NCBI RefSeq assembly: GCF_037389425.1 | Contig: NZ_JBBHKR010000041.1 | Span: 1 to 64,000 of the forward strand | Length of the DNA: 64,000 nt | Source: Stygiolobus sp037389425 | GTDB lineage: Archaea; Thermoproteota; Thermoprotei_A; Sulfolobales; Sulfolobaceae | Reading direction: 5' to 3' | Shown: positions 47,585 to 56,584 of the stretch, piece after piece | Layout of the letters: each line of letters begins with the position of its first letter | Position numbering within the stretch: the stretch's first letter is position 1 | Notes under the pieces: model-generated | Told to the model about the DNA's origin: nothing | Database searches by the model: none | Seen by the model: the letters and a program-made list of their open reading frames with translations, nothing else | Position numbers and translations under genes: made by a program

Positions 47585-47995
47585 TCATAATGTCTTGGTA
47601 CCATTAACGTAGATTTGTAATGATCCAGTGTAGGATTTCATAGGTGCCTTTATAGTCAAGGTGAAGCTCATACTCTGTCCGTGGTTTATTGTGGTTGGTA
47701 AGGATGGCGATACACTCAAAAGAGTGAACGGAGCTGATACGTTAATCCCGGTTATTTCAGTGGGTAATAAGCCGTTATTTGCCATAGTCAGCGTTATAAC
47801 AAAGGTTTGACCGCCGTGGAGAGTTAAGGAAGAGTTACTATACGACGTGTGGATCGTATTGATCAGGAAACTGTTCTGGTATTCCACGTAAATGCCTTGT
47901 ACGTTAACGGTGTAGAAGTACCCGTTACTGTAGAGGTAATATGTAGCACCTGCCAATATCAGTAGGATTACGATAGCTGCTATAGCTCCTTTCAT
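47585..47995 (-). CDS. Secreted or anchored beta-sandwich protein
   Basis: This 136-residue protein starts with one hydrophobic helix (GAIAAIVILLILAGATYYLY, residues 3-22) acting as signal anchor. An external Thr/Ser-rich domain with strands follows, resembling CARDB/Ig-like folds (HGGQTFVITLTMANNGLLPT, GQSMSFTLTIKAP). Such folds occur in archaeal surface proteins. No sortase, pilin-peptidase or adhesion motif is certain. Confidence 0.65.
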   Translation of the reverse strand: MKGAIAAIVILLILAGATYYLYSNGYFYTVNVQGIYVEYQNSFLINTIHTSYSNSSLTLHGGQTFVITLTMANNGLLPTEITGINVSAPFTLLSVSPSLPTTINHGQSMSFTLTIKAPMKSYTGSLQIYVNGTKTL

Positions 47996-48140
47996 TTCAG
48001 GGTGTTATTACACTCCTCTTTTATTAAGATTGTTCATAAGCCAATCTTATAAAGAAGCTTTAAATCGGAATAACTTCAAATTAGAAATAATCATAAATTT
48101 TAAATAGTACTAAGTCTAATTTAATGTAGGTAAAAGAAAA

Positions 48141-48824
48141 ATGGAAGAAGAATTTAGAATGCCTTTAATAGGTGAAAAGTTTCCTGAACTAGAGGTTGAA
48201 ACAACTCATGGAAGAATAAAGCTACCAGACCAATACAAGGGTAAATGGTTTGTGTTGTTTAGCCATCCTGGAGACTTTACACCCGTATGTACTACCGAGT
48301 TCGTGTCTTTTGCTAAAAAGTATGAAGAGTTTAAGAAGTTAAATACAGAACTAATAGGTCTTTCCGTAGATACTAACATCAGCCACATAGAATGGGTTAA
48401 CTGGATAGAAAGTACTCTGAAGGTGGAGATACCTTTCCCTATAATAGCAGACCCTATGGGCAGAGTTGCAAAAAGACTAGGAATGATTCATGCCGAGTCA
48501 TCCACATCTACAGTAAGGGCAGTATTCATAATTGACGACAAGAGCACAGTGAGGCTTATAATGTATTATCCCCTCGAGTTGGGAAGAAATATTAACGAGA
48601 TCCTGAGGAGTATAAAAGCTTTACAGTTAATAGACAAGACCGGAGCTGTTATGCCGGCAAATTGGCCTAAGAACGAGATAATTGGTGATAACGTGTTGAA
48701 TCCTCCTCCAAGAACTGTTAAAGACGCTAAGCTGAGGTTAGGGCAATATAAAGGCTATGCATGGTGGTTAACTTACAGAGAAATAGATAAGAAGGAAGCT
48801 GAGGAGACAGCTAAATACATCTGA
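48141..48824 (+). CDS. Peroxiredoxin (Prx6-type, single Cys)
   Basis: This 227-residue AhpC/TSA-family peroxidase reduces hydrogen peroxide and alkyl hydroperoxides. The active-site motif is PGDFTPVCTTEF with peroxidatic C50 and T47, and the supporting Arg is in STSTVRAVFIID. The extended C-terminus (GAVMPANWPKNEIIGDNVLN, PPPRTVKDAKLRL) is typical of the archaeal Prx6 group. C50 is the only Cys in the protein: the resolving C-terminal cysteines found in several archaeal homologues are absent (YKGYAWWLTYREID there), so it works as a 1-Cys enzyme. Confidence 0.95.
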   Translation: MEEEFRMPLIGEKFPELEVETTHGRIKLPDQYKGKWFVLFSHPGDFTPVCTTEFVSFAKKYEEFKKLNTELIGLSVDTNISHIEWVNWIESTLKVEIPFPIIADPMGRVAKRLGMIHAESSTSTVRAVFIIDDKSTVRLIMYYPLELGRNINEILRSIKALQLIDKTGAVMPANWPKNEIIGDNVLNPPPRTVKDAKLRLGQYKGYAWWLTYREIDKKEAEETAKYI

Positions 48825-48872
48825 ACGATTAAACAAAAAGAAAAATATTTTCCCCGCCTTTATTTAATTTCT

Positions 48873-49385
48873 TTACATTAACTTTGTTCCGCAATTTAAG
48901 CAGAACTTAGCCCCGGGCGGGTTCATATATCCGCACTGGGGGCATCTTATTTGTGTTTGAGGCATTGGCTGTTGAGGTGTTGGTTGTCCCATTGGTGATT
49001 GCATCGTTCCAGGCTGTGGTCCCATTTGCATTCCCATGGGCATTTGCATGTCAAAGAGACCGTCGTTTATCTGTTTATCTATGTTACCGAATAATCTTCT
49101 GTTAATCAATTCTCTACCAATGGGTCCTATATGCTCTTCTTCTACAATTATGGTGAAATCGTTAGGATAACCCTTAACCCTTACAATTACGGTTTCTACG
49201 TGGTGAAAATGTCCTCTTTTTATAGCCCTTATCTCATAATCCGCATACTGTGGCATAGTTGGTTGCATCATTCCCATTGATAATTGTTGGACTTGGCTTT
49301 CCCAACCTTCGCTTAAGAACATGTTATTTATCTCTTGGACTAATAACGGTATATTTACATATCTCCCTGTATATGTTTTTTGCAT
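48873..49385 (-). CDS. Unknown protein with C-terminal zinc ribbon
   Basis: This 170-residue protein has an N-terminal alpha/beta domain (YVNIPLLVQEINNMFLSEGW, YEIRAIKRGHFHHVETVIVR, DFTIIVEEEH), a Met/Gln/Pro-rich linker with MGMQMGPQPGTM-like repeats, and a C-terminal ribbon CPQCGYMNPPGAKFCLNCGT. The layout matches the frameshifted gene at 39801-40360 and, without ribbon, 20990-21379, so these form a dispersed family. The function is unknown. It is convergent with the peroxiredoxin gene. Confidence 0.8.
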   Translation of the reverse strand: MQKTYTGRYVNIPLLVQEINNMFLSEGWESQVQQLSMGMMQPTMPQYADYEIRAIKRGHFHHVETVIVRVKGYPNDFTIIVEEEHIGPIGRELINRRLFGNIDKQINDGLFDMQMPMGMQMGPQPGTMQSPMGQPTPQQPMPQTQIRCPQCGYMNPPGAKFCLNCGTKLM

Positions 49386-49649
49386 AGTATAACTCTATTT
49401 TCACATGATTATATTGGTTGCTGTTATTAGGATTTGGAAACGGCATTCTGAGAGGACTTCTTATAAGGTTTAAACTTTTCAACGAGAATTTTTTTAGATA
49501 ATACATTTGAAATAAAAAATATTCATAAAGTCCAACTAGTTTATAATTGACGATATCTTAACTGTTTTCTTGTTTGTCGATAAAAAATTAAAAACCTTAA
49601 GTGTAAATCTCAGAAATATTTAAAACCAATTTAAGTTTAATAGGTGTTG

Positions 49650-51215
49650 ATGCCTAAAAAGATCTGGTTCGATGAAAAGTGCTTAATTAAGTTAACAATA
49701 ATCTTAAGTTTAACAATTTTTGTAATAGCTTTTTCACATTCGTCTTCAGCACAAACCACTAGCAATATTACAGCTGAAATTCAATCTTTAAACCAATCCA
49801 TTTTAGCTTTAGAGAATCACACTGCAGACTATCCTTCTGCAGCGGTACCATCTTGGCTTGACACCGGAAGTAATGCGTGGATGCTTACGGCGGCTACATT
49901 CGTAGGTCTTCAAAGTGTTCCTGGTGTTGCACTCTACTATGCAGGCCTTTCTAAGAAGAAGTACGCTGTTAATTCCGCTTTAATGGTGTTTTATGCATTT
50001 GCTGCTGTCCTAATAGTTTGGATGATCGCTGGTTATAATGCAGGTTTCGGTTATCCTGCATTTATTCACGTTGGAAAATACGGTATTATGGGTTATCCGT
50101 TACCGGCTTGGTTAGGTAGTTATGAAGCCCACCAGACAGTCTTCGGACCAGGGGGCGGTCTAGTTGATATACCTACATCGACCTTCATATTTTTCCAGTT
50201 TGTCTTCGCTGCTATAACCCCAATATTACTCGCTGGTGGTATTATCGAAAGAATGAACTTTAAGGCATGGATGGTGTTTGTACCTCTATGGTCTTTACTT
50301 GTTTACAGCCCCGTAGCGTATTGGTTATTCGCAGGAGGTTGGCTAAACCAGTTAGGGGCTGTAGACTTCAGTGGAGGTTATGTAATTCATGTAGATGCTG
50401 GTGTGGGTGCTCTAGCTGCTGCATTAGCTGTAGGTCCTAGATTAGCTAGTGAGAGAAAGTTAGAGGCTCACAGTTTACCTTTAGTCTTGGCAGGTGCGGG
50501 GCTTATATGGCTAGGATGGGACGGATTTAACGGTGGTGACCCCGGAGGAGCTACAATAGATGCTGCGATAGCTGTATTAAACACTAACATAGCTACTGCA
50601 GCAAGTGCCATAGCATGGATGCTTATGGATATGAAATTCTTCAAGAAGCCAACGTTAGTAGGTGCTACTTCAGGTGCAATCACTGGTTTAGTAGCTATAA
50701 CGTCAGCAGCAGGATACGTGAATGGTTGGGAGGCAATGGCGATAGGAATTGCGTCTGGAACGGTACCATGGCTTGCCTTATACAAATTAGAGCCTAAACT
50801 AAAGGTAGACGACACATTAGGAGTCTTTTCCACACACGGGATTGCTGGAATACTTGGTGGTTTACTTACTGGTGTATTTGCAGACCCTAATGTCACACAG
50901 TACGTAGATCCAGGCTTAACTGGTGCACTCTATGGTAACTGGTACCAATTGGCTGTTCAAGCGTTAGGAGTTGCAGTAGTATTTGCATATGACTTCACAA
51001 TGACGTTCGGTCTGTTGAAACTCATAGGTCTGTTCATACCGCTTCAAGCCAAACCCACTGAGCTTGCTGTAGGAGATTACGCAATGCACGGTGAGGTGGC
51101 ATACTCCGAATTATTAGCAACCTTACCTGAGTCTGCTAAACAAGAAAAAGAGGAAACAGTAGAAGCGAAAGAAGAAGAAATAGAAGCGAAAGAAGAAGAA
51201 AAGGAAAAGAAATAA
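49650..51215 (+). CDS. amt: Ammonium transporter (Amt/Mep/Rh family)
   Basis: This protein of about 521 residues has 11-12 transmembrane helices. A signal-like hydrophobic N-terminus (IILSLTIFVIAFSHSSSAQ) and a short external segment precede the first helix. Amt signatures are GVALYYAGLSKKK, YWLFAGGWLNQLGAVDFSGG, HVDAGVGALAAALAVGPR (first twin His), GWDGFNGGDPGG and FSTHGIAGILGGLLTGVFA (second twin His). The C-terminus is an acidic Glu/Lys-rich tail (KEEEIEAKEEEKEKK). ATG 49650 is preferred after AGGTG; GTG 49644 is possible. No glnK (PII) gene is adjacent, which is unusual for the family. Confidence 0.95.
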   Translation: MPKKIWFDEKCLIKLTIILSLTIFVIAFSHSSSAQTTSNITAEIQSLNQSILALENHTADYPSAAVPSWLDTGSNAWMLTAATFVGLQSVPGVALYYAGLSKKKYAVNSALMVFYAFAAVLIVWMIAGYNAGFGYPAFIHVGKYGIMGYPLPAWLGSYEAHQTVFGPGGGLVDIPTSTFIFFQFVFAAITPILLAGGIIERMNFKAWMVFVPLWSLLVYSPVAYWLFAGGWLNQLGAVDFSGGYVIHVDAGVGALAAALAVGPRLASERKLEAHSLPLVLAGAGLIWLGWDGFNGGDPGGATIDAAIAVLNTNIATAASAIAWMLMDMKFFKKPTLVGATSGAITGLVAITSAAGYVNGWEAMAIGIASGTVPWLALYKLEPKLKVDDTLGVFSTHGIAGILGGLLTGVFADPNVTQYVDPGLTGALYGNWYQLAVQALGVAVVFAYDFTMTFGLLKLIGLFIPLQAKPTELAVGDYAMHGEVAYSELLATLPESAKQEKEETVEAKEEEIEAKEEEKEKK

Positions 51216-51369
51216 GTTAGTGTTAGATAATTTAAGTAAAAATATAGTAATTAAAATTAAATAAATAATAACAACAAATCTTTTTAAGACCTTATCTGTT
51301 TTCTATTATATCTATTTGTGCTTTGCTTTATTACTTTAGATTTTTAGGTTTAGGCATATTAGTTATACT

Positions 51370-52752
51370 ATGGAGTATTTGCTACGAAATTTTTCAACCT
51401 TTAAGGAGATAGAGCTCAGATACCAATCTAATTCTTATCTTAATATAGCGATAGTTAATGGAAAACCTAGTGGTCTTTACAAATGGTCTAAAAGAGGGTA
51501 CAGTGTTAGGGCTTTTGACGGTTCATCTCTTCTATTCTCTTCTTCACCTACTCCTGAAGGTCTAGAACTAAAAGGTTTACGGTTTAGGAGTTGGGAGAAA
51601 GGAATTTCTTCTGATAAAAGGGTTGGCGGAGAGTATTCAGTAAAAGAGAAAATAAAATTAGACAACATATCGACTGAAGAGAAGGTCAAACTCTTAATAG
51701 ACCTCTCTAAATTAATCTACTCAGATAAGAACCTTAAGTCTAAGGTTGTCTCAGTTAATTTCTATTACACGGAGTCAAAGGAGGAAAAGGAGATAATGTT
51801 TGAGGACGGTGTTAAAGTAAAGGGTTATGTGCCTAGGGTCAGTCTGTACTTTTCTATAACGTTGAAGAACGGCGAAAGATCCGCGACTATTGCTAATGGA
51901 GATCTAGGAGGTAGCGGAGGGTTTGAAATCGTTAAAAATTGGAACCTTGAGGAATTCCTCCTGAGCACTTTGGAGTCAGTTGATAGAGTTCTGGAAAAAG
52001 GAAAAGCGGTAACGCCAAGTAGAAAAGACGTAATCCTGAGTAATCAGTTAGCGGGGATAATTGTCCATGAGTCCGTAGGTCATCCCTTCGAAGCGGACAG
52101 GATTTTAGGGAGGGAGGGAGCACAAGCTGGGCTGAGTTATTTAGTAGGGAAGAATTTCGGAGAGAAGATAGCTAGCGATAAAGTCACTGTAATAGACGAT
52201 CCTACGATCTACGGTAGTTCTGGTTACTACCTTATAGATGACGAGGGGATAGAAGCAAGACCTAAATATCTCATAAAGGAAGGAGTAATTAATGAGCTTC
52301 TTCAGGATAGGTTCTCTGCTTATAAGTTCGGTGTTAACAGTAACGGATCTGCAAGGGCTTCAGCGTATGACAGAGAACCCCTAGTAAGGATGTCGAATAC
52401 GTTCTTTAAACCTGGCGACTTTACTTTTGAGGAGTTGATAGAGGACGTAAAGGATGGGGTTTACTTCAAATCTTATATGGAGTGGAATATTGATGATTTG
52501 AGGGTAGGGGAGAGATACGTAGGGCTTGAGGCTTATGAGATTAAAAACGGGGAGATTGGGGAGCCACTTCTCTTCCCCGTTTTAGAGACTACTACTTTTG
52601 AGCTTCTGTCTTCGATAGACGCGGTGGACAATACTCTCTCCTTTTATAGAGGGACTTGTGGGAAAGGGGACCCTGATCAACCGATCCCCGTGTGGTTTGG
52701 TGGACCTAACATGAGGGCGAGGAATATAACCGTAAAGGTAAGGGGTGAGTAA
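51370..52752 (+). CDS. tldD: TldD-type metallopeptidase subunit
   Basis: This 460-residue Zn-dependent peptidase subunit of the TldD/TldE complex has the catalytic H233-ESVG-H238 (HEXXXH) followed by PFEADRILGREG, as in all TldD proteins; the third zinc ligand is expected in the Cys near the end (FYRGTCGKGDPDQP). GGSGGFE-type and SGYYLIDDEG segments are also typical. Only two bases separate it from tldE, so the pair is an operon encoding a heterodimer that degrades unfolded or modified peptides in the cytoplasm. Confidence 0.94.
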   Translation: MEYLLRNFSTFKEIELRYQSNSYLNIAIVNGKPSGLYKWSKRGYSVRAFDGSSLLFSSSPTPEGLELKGLRFRSWEKGISSDKRVGGEYSVKEKIKLDNISTEEKVKLLIDLSKLIYSDKNLKSKVVSVNFYYTESKEEKEIMFEDGVKVKGYVPRVSLYFSITLKNGERSATIANGDLGGSGGFEIVKNWNLEEFLLSTLESVDRVLEKGKAVTPSRKDVILSNQLAGIIVHESVGHPFEADRILGREGAQAGLSYLVGKNFGEKIASDKVTVIDDPTIYGSSGYYLIDDEGIEARPKYLIKEGVINELLQDRFSAYKFGVNSNGSARASAYDREPLVRMSNTFFKPGDFTFEELIEDVKDGVYFKSYMEWNIDDLRVGERYVGLEAYEIKNGEIGEPLLFPVLETTTFELLSSIDAVDNTLSFYRGTCGKGDPDQPIPVWFGGPNMRARNITVKVRGE

Positions 52753-52754
52753 CC

Positions 52755-54029
52755 GTGGAACTGGAGAAAATACTTGACGGTCTTAAGGGATTTGACAGTG
52801 TAATAATAAAGAAAGTTAAGACTAAGAGGTTAATTGTAAAGTTTGTTTTAAGCGAAATAGCGGAAGTCCAGAGGTTAAATGAAGTTGAATATTCTGTCTC
52901 TGTAGTCAAAGGTAAGAGATTTTACTCCTATACTTTCTCTGGAGAGGAAGAACTGGATAAGATAATTACGGGAGTAAAAGAGGGATTTAATTACACTGTT
53001 GAGAGCGATATAGTCCCGCAATTGACTGAAAACGATGGTGAAGTGAAAGTAAAAGAGGATAACGCTGAGTTAAGGTCTGTGATAGAAGGACAAGACGTAA
53101 GTTTTATAGATTCAGTGTTGGCGAAGTCAGAGTTTCCGAGTTCTGGGATAGTGAACGTTTATGAGACGACGACTGAGCTTATGACGAACAAGGGGTTTAA
53201 AGGAACGGAGACCAGAATAAGGGCTGACGGTTATGCGAGGTCTTTTAACGGTGAGTATAGCGGTCAGTGGGCATTTTTCTCTGATTCGCTTAAGGAGTTT
53301 AACGAAACCCTGAAAAAGGCTAATGAGTTCGCTTCAATAACTGGTAAAGTGAGGATAGACGACGGAAAGTATAACGTTGTTCTCTCACCTCTGGTGGTGG
53401 CTAATTTCATGGTGTTCTTTGCTGACTTCGCTTCAGCTTTCAGCGTAATGACAGCGTCATCCTTCCTCGCTAAATATAAAAAGGGTGAGAAAGTAGCCAG
53501 TGAACTTCTCACAATATCCGACGTCCCCAGAAAGGGTAGGATTGCAGAATTCGATGATGAGGCTACCTATACCAGAGATAAGGAGATAATTAAGGACGGG
53601 GTATTTAATTCGCTGTTGTTTAACAATGAGTTAGCCCAGATTTTCGGAGAAAAGAGTACCGGTAATGCAGGGTTAATATATCCCATTGCTTATTCTTTCG
53701 AGATTAACTCGGGAGACCAATCTCTGGACTCGTTATTGGCGAGTAGCAAAGAAGTGATATTTCTTAATAACAATTGGTATACCAGGTTTCAGAACTATTA
53801 TGAAGGAACATTTTCAACTGTAGGCAGGGATGCAATAGTATATTATAAGGAAGGTAAACCGCAAGGTGTTGCTGGTAGAATAAGAATATCTGACTCCTTC
53901 CCTAACTTGATGAAGAATGTCAAAGGACTCGGAAAGGATAAATATAGTGTGAGGTGGTGGGACGCACCTATACCTACTATCTCGCCGTATGTGTATGTAG
54001 ATGGTGTTAACATAACTAAAGCTTGGTAA
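52755..54029 (+). CDS. tldE: TldE/PmbA-type subunit
   Basis: This 424-residue non-catalytic partner of TldD starts with GTG (52755), two bases after the tldD stop. It has the family fold without the HEXXXH site, as expected. Conserved parts include YNVVLSPLVVANFMVFFADF, FDDEATYTRDKEIIKDGVF and FQNYYEGTFSTVGRDAIVYY. In homologues TldE completes the heterodimer and the reaction chamber. The length is usual. Confidence 0.93.
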   Translation: MELEKILDGLKGFDSVIIKKVKTKRLIVKFVLSEIAEVQRLNEVEYSVSVVKGKRFYSYTFSGEEELDKIITGVKEGFNYTVESDIVPQLTENDGEVKVKEDNAELRSVIEGQDVSFIDSVLAKSEFPSSGIVNVYETTTELMTNKGFKGTETRIRADGYARSFNGEYSGQWAFFSDSLKEFNETLKKANEFASITGKVRIDDGKYNVVLSPLVVANFMVFFADFASAFSVMTASSFLAKYKKGEKVASELLTISDVPRKGRIAEFDDEATYTRDKEIIKDGVFNSLLFNNELAQIFGEKSTGNAGLIYPIAYSFEINSGDQSLDSLLASSKEVIFLNNNWYTRFQNYYEGTFSTVGRDAIVYYKEGKPQGVAGRIRISDSFPNLMKNVKGLGKDKYSVRWWDAPIPTISPYVYVDGVNITKAW

Positions 54030-54353
54030 AGGTGGAATTAGCGTCCTATTTCTATTTTTTAAAATTTTAAGCTAAGAAGAAATTCTACTTATTTACTTGC
54101 TATTTTATATTTATTGAGTGGTAACTTATTGTTATTGACATTAATTCTTTCCATTTTGACTCTTCAGACTATTTAAAGCGAAGAATAGCAGGAAGAAAGT
54201 AGAGAATGTAGCTTATTCTGAGCTTTATAACTTGAGTTTACCTACGCAATCTTTGTTTGATGAACTAAAAGATAGGGACTTCGTTACGACGTTATTGGGA
54301 TTACAAAAAGTAGAAGATAACATGTATATAATTCCTTTTCTAGCATTACTTAA
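54030..54353. other. Intergenic region with coding-like relic
   Basis: 324 bases between convergent genes. The open frame at 54160-54375 looks protein-like (see separate entry). The 5' 120 bases are AT-rich, probably a terminator zone for the tld operon (TTTCTATTTTTTAAAATTTT near 54049). Confidence 0.4.
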
Positions 54354-54375
54354 TTACCCATGCCTAAACATATAG
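54160..54375 (+). pseudogene. Coding-like fragment without start
   Basis: This frame is open for 71 codons with natural composition (KVENVAYSELYNLSLPTQSL, FDELKDRDFVTTLLGLQK) up to a TAG at 54373-54375. It has no usable start; an upstream frame (VIDINSFHFDSSDYLKRRI) would join through a one-base shift near 54200. It is probably the 3' end of a lost gene, overlapping the metallophosphoesterase stop by 22 bases. Confidence 0.3.
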
Positions 54376-55334
54376 GTCTTTACTTTGTCTCCCTCAAGTA
54401 CTAGGTACAAGGAGTGAAGAATTCCCTCGCTGTATTCACTACCTGGGTTAAATATCATAGTCCTGCCCAATTTATCGAAGCCCTTAGACTCATGAATGTG
54501 ACCGTGGAGCCCAACTAACGGTTGATATTCCTCGATTATTCTTCTAACACTTATAGAACCTACATGAGTAAACACGATCTCTCCTCCCTTTACTACTGGT
54601 TTCAGATTCGAGTCGAGTAACGGCGCGTTGTCAAGATGAGTATTATAAGGGGGAGCATGAAGGTTATATATTGCCTTGCTCTGGTCTTTTATCTTATCAG
54701 CCATTTCCTTCAAGTCTTTATATAACGAGTTCTCGTCCTTCTCTCTTGGTGTTTTCCAAGGTGTAGGGTTTACATAACCGTACGAGATCATCTCATGTCC
54801 TCCTATGTCGATTATTTCTCCTTCGCATCTCTTCATTATATCAGACTCCTCTATTACTCGAAATAAATATTCTGGATCATCATTCCCTAGGTTCACATAA
54901 ATAGGAATGTTAGCCCCTTTGAGCTTTTCCTCCGCAATCTTCATCCAACCTCTCACAACACTCTCCATAGCCTCCTTAAACTTCTGGTTTACGAGGTCTT
55001 TATTATACTGCATTTCCTCGTACTCTTTTTCACTAACTATAGTGTAATATTCCCCTCTCTTTCTAATTTCCTCTGTTAATTGTGCTAAACCTTCTTTTCC
55101 TACCTCTTTTTCTTCTATTCTGTATTTGCCGTTTCCAAGGTCAACAATTGCGTAAAGCGCTTTTCCTGCCAGATCTCCGCCAATTATAAAGGCGTCAACT
55201 TTGAATTGGAGTCCGGCGTTGAGAAACTTTTTGAATACAATATCGGAACCGTGAATGTCACTTGTAAATAATATTTTAACTTGGCTGCTTTTCTTGTCAA
55301 TGGTCTTATCAGAATTCCTCCTAAACAGACCCAC
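54354..55334 (-). CDS. Calcineurin-like metallophosphoesterase
   Basis: This 326-residue protein carries all five metallophosphoesterase motifs in order: TSDIHGSD (DxH), FIIGGDLAGK (GDxx), VNLGNDDPEY (GNDD), YNLHAPPYNT (H) and VGLHGHIHESKG (GHxH). An N-terminal Lys/Ser-rich stretch and an insert after GGDLAG (charged helices, residues 60-130) distinguish it from minimal enzymes. It is probably a Mn/Fe-dependent phosphodiesterase or phosphatase in the cytoplasm; the substrate is unknown. It is a monocistronic gene. Confidence 0.93.
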   Translation of the reverse strand: MGLFRRNSDKTIDKKSSQVKILFTSDIHGSDIVFKKFLNAGLQFKVDAFIIGGDLAGKALYAIVDLGNGKYRIEEKEVGKEGLAQLTEEIRKRGEYYTIVSEKEYEEMQYNKDLVNQKFKEAMESVVRGWMKIAEEKLKGANIPIYVNLGNDDPEYLFRVIEESDIMKRCEGEIIDIGGHEMISYGYVNPTPWKTPREKDENSLYKDLKEMADKIKDQSKAIYNLHAPPYNTHLDNAPLLDSNLKPVVKGGEIVFTHVGSISVRRIIEEYQPLVGLHGHIHESKGFDKLGRTMIFNPGSEYSEGILHSLYLVLEGDKVKTYMFRHG

Positions 55335-55678
55335 GAGTTGACTATTTGTTTGTTAGTTTTTAAAGTTGTCCTATTAAAGGTTTTATGTTTCAGGATTCGT
55401 CTTAACTGCCTCAGGTCTACTACTTTTAATTCCTTCTGTTAATGGACATTTCTCACTAAATTTTCATAAACAATTAATAATGCTACGGGAGAGCCATAGA
55501 TCACTTATTTCCGTTTTACGTTAAGTCTGCAAATCGTGGAGTTTGAAGTATAACTCGAATATAACTATCTTAGCTCCACACTGTGGGTTTCGTTAAAGTA
55601 AAATTTGGCTTAAATTCGTGTCACTATCATGAACTAGTTATTATGTAATTAAGTAAATAAATATTAAACCGTGATTCA
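55335..55678. other. Divergent intergenic region
   Basis: 344 bases between divergent genes, AT-rich. A TATA-like AATAAATATTAAACC lies about 28 bases upstream of ATG 55679, giving a leaderless mRNA. No RNA gene is seen. Confidence 0.5.
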
Positions 55679-56584
55679 ATGAGTACATGCGTGGATAAGT
55701 ACATACTTAAATTTCTAAAGAACACATCAGGAACGATAGAAGCCATAACTAAAGCTCCACCTAGCGACGAGTCCTTCAGGAAATTAATAAAGAGAATAAT
55801 TATTGACGAAAGTGAGAGACTGAATAGCGTTCTATTCGGTGATGACATGGTTACCGCCATGAAGGCTGGGTACAAGACCGCGATACTCGGTTATCTCCAC
55901 TCTGCTGAGGAAAATAACAGGTTTCTTATAGAGAGGGCCTCTCTTTCGGTCTTTGTGAAAAATACTACCGAGGCTTACAAAAGAGCGTTGGAGAGAAGGG
56001 AGTGGCACAAACTAGTCGATGACGGTTTTATAATTAGGTCTGGAGGAGAAGGATTAACTAGGATAAGGAAGTTCACTGGAGGCAGGGAGGTCAACGGTAT
56101 AACTATCTATTTTGCCGGGAAACCTGTGTGTGAAAAACATTTGAAATGGGATGGATATTCGCTTTCAATCCATGAATTGTATAAAGAACTAGGTTTTAAG
56201 AAAAAGAAGGGCAAGGAGGATATAAAGTGTAAATACTGTAAACAAGAGGCTAAGTATTTCACGTTGGCAATGCCTAAAGCTAGTGCGTTAATAGCTCTAG
56301 CTTGCGAAACGGTAGGCAAGAAACCTAACTCCCTCCTCAAGATTTACGCTAATTTGTCACGAGTTTTACACCCTTACGGGTTTACGGATTTGCCCAAAGA
56401 GAAAGTTTTTACCGTGTGGGCTAGGGATCTTTTAATGATATTGTTAGAAATCAATCAACTCCTTTTCCCTTGCGACTTCAAACATAGCACCGGAAGCGGT
56501 AATAACGGGAAGTCTGCCTTCCATTTCCTGAAGTATTGGAAGAGTAGAAAGAATGGTACAAGCGATGTAAACGGCATCAGCTGA
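55679..56584 (+). CDS. Unknown protein with Cys motif, 3' end overlapping racemase gene
   Basis: This 301-residue protein is helical and basic, with a putative metal site VCEKHLKWDG ... DIKCKYCKQEAKYF (CXXXH...CXXC, residues 152-186). No family is recognised. The last 47 codons (56444-56584) are antisense to the end of the racemase gene and read as low-information sequence (TGSGNNGKSAFHFLKYWKSR). The true stop may thus have been lost, with the frame running on into the neighbour. The start ATG 55679 is supported by a well-placed TATA box. Confidence 0.6.
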   Translation: MSTCVDKYILKFLKNTSGTIEAITKAPPSDESFRKLIKRIIIDESERLNSVLFGDDMVTAMKAGYKTAILGYLHSAEENNRFLIERASLSVFVKNTTEAYKRALERREWHKLVDDGFIIRSGGEGLTRIRKFTGGREVNGITIYFAGKPVCEKHLKWDGYSLSIHELYKELGFKKKKGKEDIKCKYCKQEAKYFTLAMPKASALIALACETVGKKPNSLLKIYANLSRVLHPYGFTDLPKEKVFTVWARDLLMILLEINQLLFPCDFKHSTGSGNNGKSAFHFLKYWKSRKNGTSDVNGIS

